Assembly: GCA_003508835.1 (NCBI GenBank)
Contig: PUFA01000068.1
Coordinates: forward strand, 6,200,001-6,264,000
Direction of reading: 5' to 3'
Source: Eonycteris spelaea
Lineage: Eukaryota > Chordata > Mammalia > Chiroptera > Pteropodidae
DNA length: 64,000 nt
A program made the position numbers and the translations under genes. Shown in pieces: positions 59,155-64,000 of this stretch; within the stretch, counting starts at the first letter, position 1, and the number at the start of each line of letters is the position of its first letter. Below the pieces are notes generated by a model. It did not search any database. It was not told the DNA's origin and saw only the letters and a program-made list of their open reading frames with translations.

Positions 59155-59335
59155 CTCTAAATCCAGCATTCACTATATATAGAAACTAGGGCAAGTTATT
59201 AATCTTCTGTAAGTCTCAGTTGTTTTGTATAAAATGAAGCTAATATGATTACTCTTCTATGGAATTATATAAGTGATATGAAATATGCTATGGGGAAATT
59301 TCCTAGCATATATTATTTGCTTTATAATAGATAGC
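59155..59335 (+). mobile_element. MIR SINE
   Basis: Sense MIR: 'ctagggcaagttattaatct', 'tctgtaagtctcagttgttt', 'tgtataaaatgaagctaata', 'attatataagtgatatgaaa', 'tttcctagcatatattattt'. Confidence 0.75.
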
Positions 59336-59589
59336 TACAAAAGAGGAGCCCAGACCAGTTCCAAAAAAATCCAGATTCACTTTTTAAATGAGGTTGAACA
59401 GTCTACTATTTGTAATAACATTTTGGATGCCTTAAGAGTACAAAGATTGCTGAGTCATTAAGTCTTTCTGGCCTAGAGCAGGCAATCCATTTTAGTTCCA
59501 AAACAATTGTTATTGATTACTAGATTCCATTGTCTAAATTTAAATTATTAACTGAGTTCCTTAGGCTGGTTTATACGAATGAAATATGA

Positions 59590-59705
59590 TAAAATAGTAC
59601 TTATGCAAGGGGTTGTTTGAGGATTAGGATAACACATGTACAGGATTTAGCATGGTGCTGTGCACAAAATAAATGTTCTATGAATATTAGCTGATCTCAT
59701 TATTA
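59590..59705 (+). mobile_element. MIR SINE 3' half
   Basis: Sense MIR 3' part: 'ggttgtttgaggattaggat', 'aacacatgtacaggatttag', 'catggtgctgtgcacaaaat', 'aaatgttctatgaatattag'. Confidence 0.8.
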
Positions 59706-59784
59706 CTATTTCATGCTTTCTTACCTTTCTTCTTGAAGGGCCTAATAAATTTAGATGACTGATTAAAATTAATTAGTATTTTAA

Positions 59785-59945
59785 TTGTGGAATGAAAGAA
59801 CCTTAGAGATAGAAAGGATCTTCAAAATTACCTTTTGGTTTACAGATGGAAGAGTTGAGGTCCAGAGCTGCATTGCAACTTGCCCATGCCGTCCGAGGGA
59901 GGCACTGTGATTTAACCTAGAACCATTGAGACCCAGAGACCTTTC
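59785..59945 (-). mobile_element. MIR SINE
   Basis: Reverse MIR with the alternative 3' end: 'gaaccttagagatagaaagg', 'tggtttacagatggaagagt', 'tgaggtccagagctgcattg', 'caacttgcccatgccg', 'aacctagaaccattgag'. Confidence 0.75.
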
Positions 59946-60654
59946 AACAACATGTGTAATAGTATTTTTTGAAGACTCACTTATGGAAGTTTTGCTTCCA
60001 ACTTTTAAAATCTCGGACTTAATGACCCTGTAGGTTCTAGTGTAAGGGAGGAATCCTACTGCCTAAGAGAAAGTTGATGGCTATTTCACAATGGAGGAAT
60101 GAGACCTATGCCTAGAATCCATAGGATCATTAGTGCACACCTCAGTACTCCCAGATCAAAAATAATAGTGCATGAAAAACTGTAATTCGATAAAGAGAAC
60201 ACCACAAAGGGCTTTGAACCTGAGGAAATAAAGTTTTATCCCATAAGGCTAAATATCACTATGAGCTAAGTTCCAGCAAAACATAAGAGGGACAGAGAAA
60301 AGTAAATGGAATGAGGACTTCTGATTACCAGCCTAATTTTTGTAACCAGATACAAAAGCAGTGACCTTAGCTGGTTTTATTGTCCCCATTCCCACTCCAT
60401 CTCTGCACATAATCTCTCCTGCTTCCTTAGTAGAGCACGGAGATAGTGGCTAGTTGTTGAATGGGAAATCTAATAATAATATAATTGAACTGATTCCTCT
60501 ACAATAAAATGCTGGCTGGTAGGACTCTCGTTTCCCTTTGGTGGCGGCACAGGGTTTTTGTTTGTGTTTTCCCTATCTAAAAGAATGACAAGAATAATGA
60601 ATAGCAAAATAATTCTGCTGCTTCATATTTGTTCTTCACCATTCTTTTCTTCCC
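59946..60654. other. Unassigned sequence
   Basis: No gene recognised. Confidence 0.5.
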
Positions 60655-60706
60655 CCCAATCGTATTGAGATATAATTAAAATTTAATATTGTGTAAGTTT
60701 AAAGTA
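60655..60706 (-). mobile_element. L1 3' UTR, piece left of the Tigger insertion
   Basis: 'attgagatataattaaaatt' and 'gtgtaagtttaaagta' correspond to the end of an L1 3' UTR in antisense. The rest is at 60918-61695. Confidence 0.65.
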
Positions 60707-60917
60707 GTCTGTGGATATGCTGGACAAAGGGATGATTCATGTCCTGAGTCAGACAGAGCTGAACAAGATTTCATCATGGTACTCAAAATGGCACACACTT
60801 TAAAACTTACGAATTATTTATTTTTGAAATTTTCCATTTAACATTTTACCATGGTGAAGCACAGGCTACTGAAACCACAAAAAGTAAAACTGAAGATAAG
60901 GTGGGGGGGGTCTACTA
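60707..60917 (-). mobile_element. Tigger7/MER44-like DNA transposon, partial, nested in L1
   Basis: 'gctggacaaagggatgattc', 'agatttcatcatggtactca', 'ttaaaacttacgaattattt', 'gaaattttccatttaacatt', 'ggctactgaaaccacaaaaa' and a G-run near the end. These match one half of a pogo-type element in reverse. L1 3' UTR on both sides shows the insertion order. Confidence 0.7.
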
Positions 60918-61695
60918 TGTGTTGCAAGATGATTAATAAATTTAGTCAACATTCATCGCCTCACATGATTACAAATTATTTTTTCCCTTGTGATGACAAC
61001 TTTTAAGAATTACTCTCTTAGAAACTTTCAAATATACAGTGTTATTAATTATAGTTATCATGCTGTACATTACATCCTCAGAACTTACCACATAACCACA
61101 AGTTTGTTTTGACCACATTCACCCCACCTCTGCCTCCGGCAAACATCAATCTGATCTTTGTTTCTATGAGGGTTTTTGTTTGTTTGTTTGTTTGTTTTGT
61201 TTTTGTTTTTTAGATTCTACATATAAGTGAGATCAAACACTTTCTGTTTTTAATTGACTTATTTCACTTATCAAAAGGTCCTCGAGGTCTATCAATGTTG
61301 TCACAAATAGCCAGATTTCCTTTTTTATGGCTGAATAGCATTATATACATATCCATTCACCTGTTGATGAACACTTAGCTTATTTATGTGTCTTGTCTAT
61401 TGTAAATAATGCTGGAGTGAAAATAGAGGTGCAATTCTCTCTTCATCATAGTCCTTCAATTTCCTTTAGCTATATAGCAGAAAGTGGAATTGCTGGATTA
61501 TATGATAGTTGTATTTCTTATGTTTTGGGAAACCGCCCTACTGTTTTCCATAGTGGCTGTATCAATTTACATCCCCACCAACAGAACAGGAGAAGGTTAC
61601 CTTATCTTCACATCCTAACAAGAACTTGTTATTGCTTGTCTTTTTGATGATAGCCATTCTAACAGGTTTGAGGCGATATCTCATTATACATTCTT
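60918..61695 (-). mobile_element. L1 LINE, 3' UTR and ORF2 3' end
   Basis: Antisense L1: 'tttagtcaacattcatcgcc', 'gctgtacattacatcctcag', 'cctctgcctccggcaaacat', 'gctgaatagcattatataca', 'ggaattgctggattatatga', 'tttccatagtggctgtatca', 'cattctaacaggtttgaggc'. The 84-codon ORF at 61393-61647 is a shadow of this sequence. Confidence 0.85.
61177..61212. repeat. (TTTG)n / T-rich microsatellite
   Basis: About five TTTG units followed by T-rich variants, within the L1 3' UTR. Confidence 0.85.
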
Positions 61696-63139
61696 CACTA
61701 TCTAAAGACTGCTCTTACTTTGGTTTGGATCAGGAGAAACAAGAAGAGTTGTTGTTTTCTTCTACCTATGACCACAGTTCCTATCAGATGCTTAATTTGT
61801 CATGGCCACAGCTATTACATTGCAGAAACTCTGTTCCTTTTCACTGTCCATTTGTTCATCCAACTGGGTAACAATGGCTCCCTAATGAAGCTAGTTCCTA
61901 GATTTTAAGCATCCTCTGTTCACTTCTTTATTTCTCTCCATATCTTTGTAAATAGTTCCATGCTTAAACCTTTTCAACTAAATTTTTGAGTGTACCATAT
62001 GTTTCTTTCCAGGATTCTAATTCAATAGGGGTCTACTTTTAGAGAAATACTGAGAAAAGAACCATTGTTATAATATAAGCAGTACCGGAAATAGAGAAGG
62101 CAAGCATGGTATAGTTAAAGAACATACCTGGGTTAAAATTTTTCTTCTCAATATATTATCTTCTTTTAACCACTTATACTACATTTCAAGTGAATAGAAT
62201 TCTATACATATATTTATCTTTTGGCTCAACTGACATAATTATTCACTTCTCTCTACTTACTACAATCCAACATATGCTCACATTTCAATTTCTTCCAGCC
62301 TCTTGATAAGGTTTACATATTTATTTGAGAGTGTTCTAACAATGCAGTGAGGATCCTGAGTATAGTTTGATAAACACAAGGGAATTATTTTAAATTCTTC
62401 ACAAAGAAAAGATACTAGGGGAGTGATTTTTAGAAAAATTTAGAGTTGTCCCACTTAATTTAAGTTTCCCCAAATTACTCAGAAATGAACCTATTTATGA
62501 TAAAAATAACTAATTTTGGAATGTTTAAAGGTGACATTTAGAAGCTTGTAAGTCATCAGCTAAAAACATTTACAACCCAACTGCTGATAAAAATGTCATA
62601 TTTCACATGAGAAATGAAGAAACTTTAAAACAAATCTTTACTGATTAAGTTTGTCAAATTCTCTTAAAAATATACTTTCAGAGATCTTTAGTGAATACTA
62701 ATAAGATGAAATTAAATCTTCATGATATTGACAATTTTTTTTAGACATTGAAAAGGGCATCTTTATCATTTTTAAACCAAAACAATGAATTCAAATTTGT
62801 ATGTTTTCTTCTTAATAAAACATAATGATATTGTGGACAAATAGCCCACCAGTGTGATTAATCTACTGTTGTATACTGTAGATTTTTAAAAATTCTATTG
62901 GATAGGTATTTATATAATCCATTTGAGTCTGAAATAAACTTTCATAGTTTCTTTAATCCTACCCTTCCCTCTTTGCCGCCTCCCGCCCACCCCCCCAAAA
63001 TAGGAAGGGAATAGAAATACACACAAGCACACAACATCATTCTTAAAACTTGAAAACTGCAGGACCATTGTGTTTATTTAATTTAAAAAAATATAATTTA
63101 TTACAGAAAAAAGAATAACATGGCTCAAAGAGATGTCCT
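61696..63139. other. 1.4 kb, nothing recognised
   Basis: No gene found; ORFs at 61626-61871 and 61720-61908 are in different frames of the same low-information DNA. A C-rich patch ('cgcccacccccccaaaa') lies near 62985-63000. Confidence 0.5.
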
Positions 63140-63660
63140 TTTATTTATATCATAGTAGTCATTAATGCATTTTAACTTTACATGTGTTCATGATATTCAT
63201 AGTTCTTTCCTTCCTCTTACAAAATACTAGGGCTTTAAATTACTGTTCAAGAACTAGGAAGCAAGATGGGGCTATTAGATTGAGCATCATATATTTTCCC
63301 AAGCGGTATACACAGCACTTTTTAAATATGTATGCAGCCCATTTTAGACTGTAATCTCTTTTCAGTTATTTATACCACTGACGGGCTTTAGATCCTTATT
63401 TCTGACACTATAATTTAATGTCATGACACAAGCCCCAGATTTACAGCTTCCACTGTTGGCCTGAGAGTTCTATTCCACTTATTTGATACAATGAATTCAG
63501 AGGAGTTGCAAAAGGGAATTTCATCAGAGGCTTTTTATTTCTTTACAATAAATTTTTGCAGACTCAATGTTAACTTCTTTGCCTTTAGAGAAGTGCTCTA
63601 ACCAAAGCTTTTGAAGAAAACTTTGAAGTCCCCAATTTTCCAAATTTGGCATTTCACTTT
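63140..63660. other. Candidate conserved non-coding element
   Basis: Repeat-free and of mixed composition, with phrases such as 'cactgacgggctttagatcc', 'atgtcatgacacaagcccca' and 'aatttttgcagactcaatgt'. I could not assign it to any family. Listed as a candidate only because it stands out from the surrounding repeat debris. Confidence 0.2.
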
Positions 63661-63714
63661 ATCTACCCAAGTTCATATGTTATTAGTTGAAGGTTGATAT
63701 GTCCATCTACATAT

Positions 63715-63815
63715 CATTTAACTTCGGTAAGCATTCATTTTCCCATCTGTAAAATGGGGAAAAATACCTATTTAACGGAATTGTTAGGATAAATGAGATT
63801 TTACACATACTAAAT
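63715..63815 (+). mobile_element. MIR SINE core and 3' part
   Basis: Sense MIR: 'cattttcccatctgtaaaat', 'ggggaaaaatacctatttaa', 'aattgttaggataaatgaga', 'ttttacacatactaaatggc'. Confidence 0.8.
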
Positions 63816-63817
63816 GG

Positions 63818-63910
63818 CAGTATAATCCAGCGTTTAAGAGTGTGGGTTGTAAAGTTGGAGGCTATGCACTACACAATTTCAGGGACATTCTTCCCATATA
63901 GAGCAAGATG
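63818..63910 (+). mobile_element. MIR SINE 5' head, second copy
   Basis: 'taatccagcgtttaagagtg' and 'tgggttgtaaagttggaggc' resemble the MIR tRNA-like head. It begins right after the previous MIR ends, so two MIRs lie end to end. Confidence 0.5.
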
Positions 63911-64000
63911 AAAATTGTGTCTTCTGGAATCATTCAATGTGGTAGCACTGCTTTTGACTCAGATTTCCAAGAATTTATCCTCCTTCCCCCCCAAAAAAGT

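Overview
The window looks like intergenic or deep-intronic DNA from a placental mammal. It is AT-rich, and I found no open reading frame that looks like a real gene. The longest ORFs are about 80-130 codons, and none has a recognisable domain, credible codon use or exon context. Almost everything I can name is an interspersed repeat: L1 LINEs, ancient L2 and MIR elements, MaLR LTRs, Tigger/MER2-type and MER5A DNA transposons, microsatellites, and one SINE whose head is 5S ribosomal RNA. Family names come from reading and memory of consensus sequences, not from a database search, so repeat boundaries are usually good to about 10-50 bases.

Lineage. The L1 3' ends (sense ends of the type 'cacttgaaacctatat' followed by 'aataaatttaataaaa') are of a kind I associate with laurasiatherian mammals. 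The 5S-derived SINE at 46532-46773 has an A/C-rich tail and 16-bp target-site duplications. 5S-headed SINEs are described from fruit bats (Pteropodidae) and the springhare. Together these point tentatively to a pteropodid bat. That is inference, not proof.

Layout. 1-4.4 kb: L1 fragments, including two copies with 5' inversions, plus a small DNA transposon. 6.1-9.2 kb: one plus-strand L1 split by an LTR-like insertion and an MLT1 LTR. 10.9 kb: compound CA/GA microsatellite. 11.8-13.8 kb: two L1 pieces, one inverted. 18 kb: another L1 with an inversion. 20.8-24.5 kb: no repeat recognised. 24.5-31.5 kb: MIR, L2, a MaLR fragment and a full-length MER2 inserted in a MIR. 31.7-35.9 kb: two L1s tail to tail, with ATC and GGAA microsatellites. 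36.4-47.2 kb: L2 and MIR remnants, then the 5S SINE. 47.5-51.8 kb: a long minus-strand L1 carrying a DNA transposon. 52-60 kb: dense MIR/L2 with few L1s and some candidate conserved non-coding blocks. 60.7-61.7 kb: L1 with a Tigger-type insertion. 63.1-63.9 kb: a possible conserved block and two MIRs.

No genes act together here. The content is a layered transposon record whose nesting gives relative ages (L2/MIR and L1M before MaLR and Tigger/MER2). The 5S SINE is probably among the youngest insertions. I did not find a convincing novel biological system. The best leads are the 5S SINE, the four inverted L1s, the chimeric L1 at 31.7-33.3 kb and the candidate non-coding elements.
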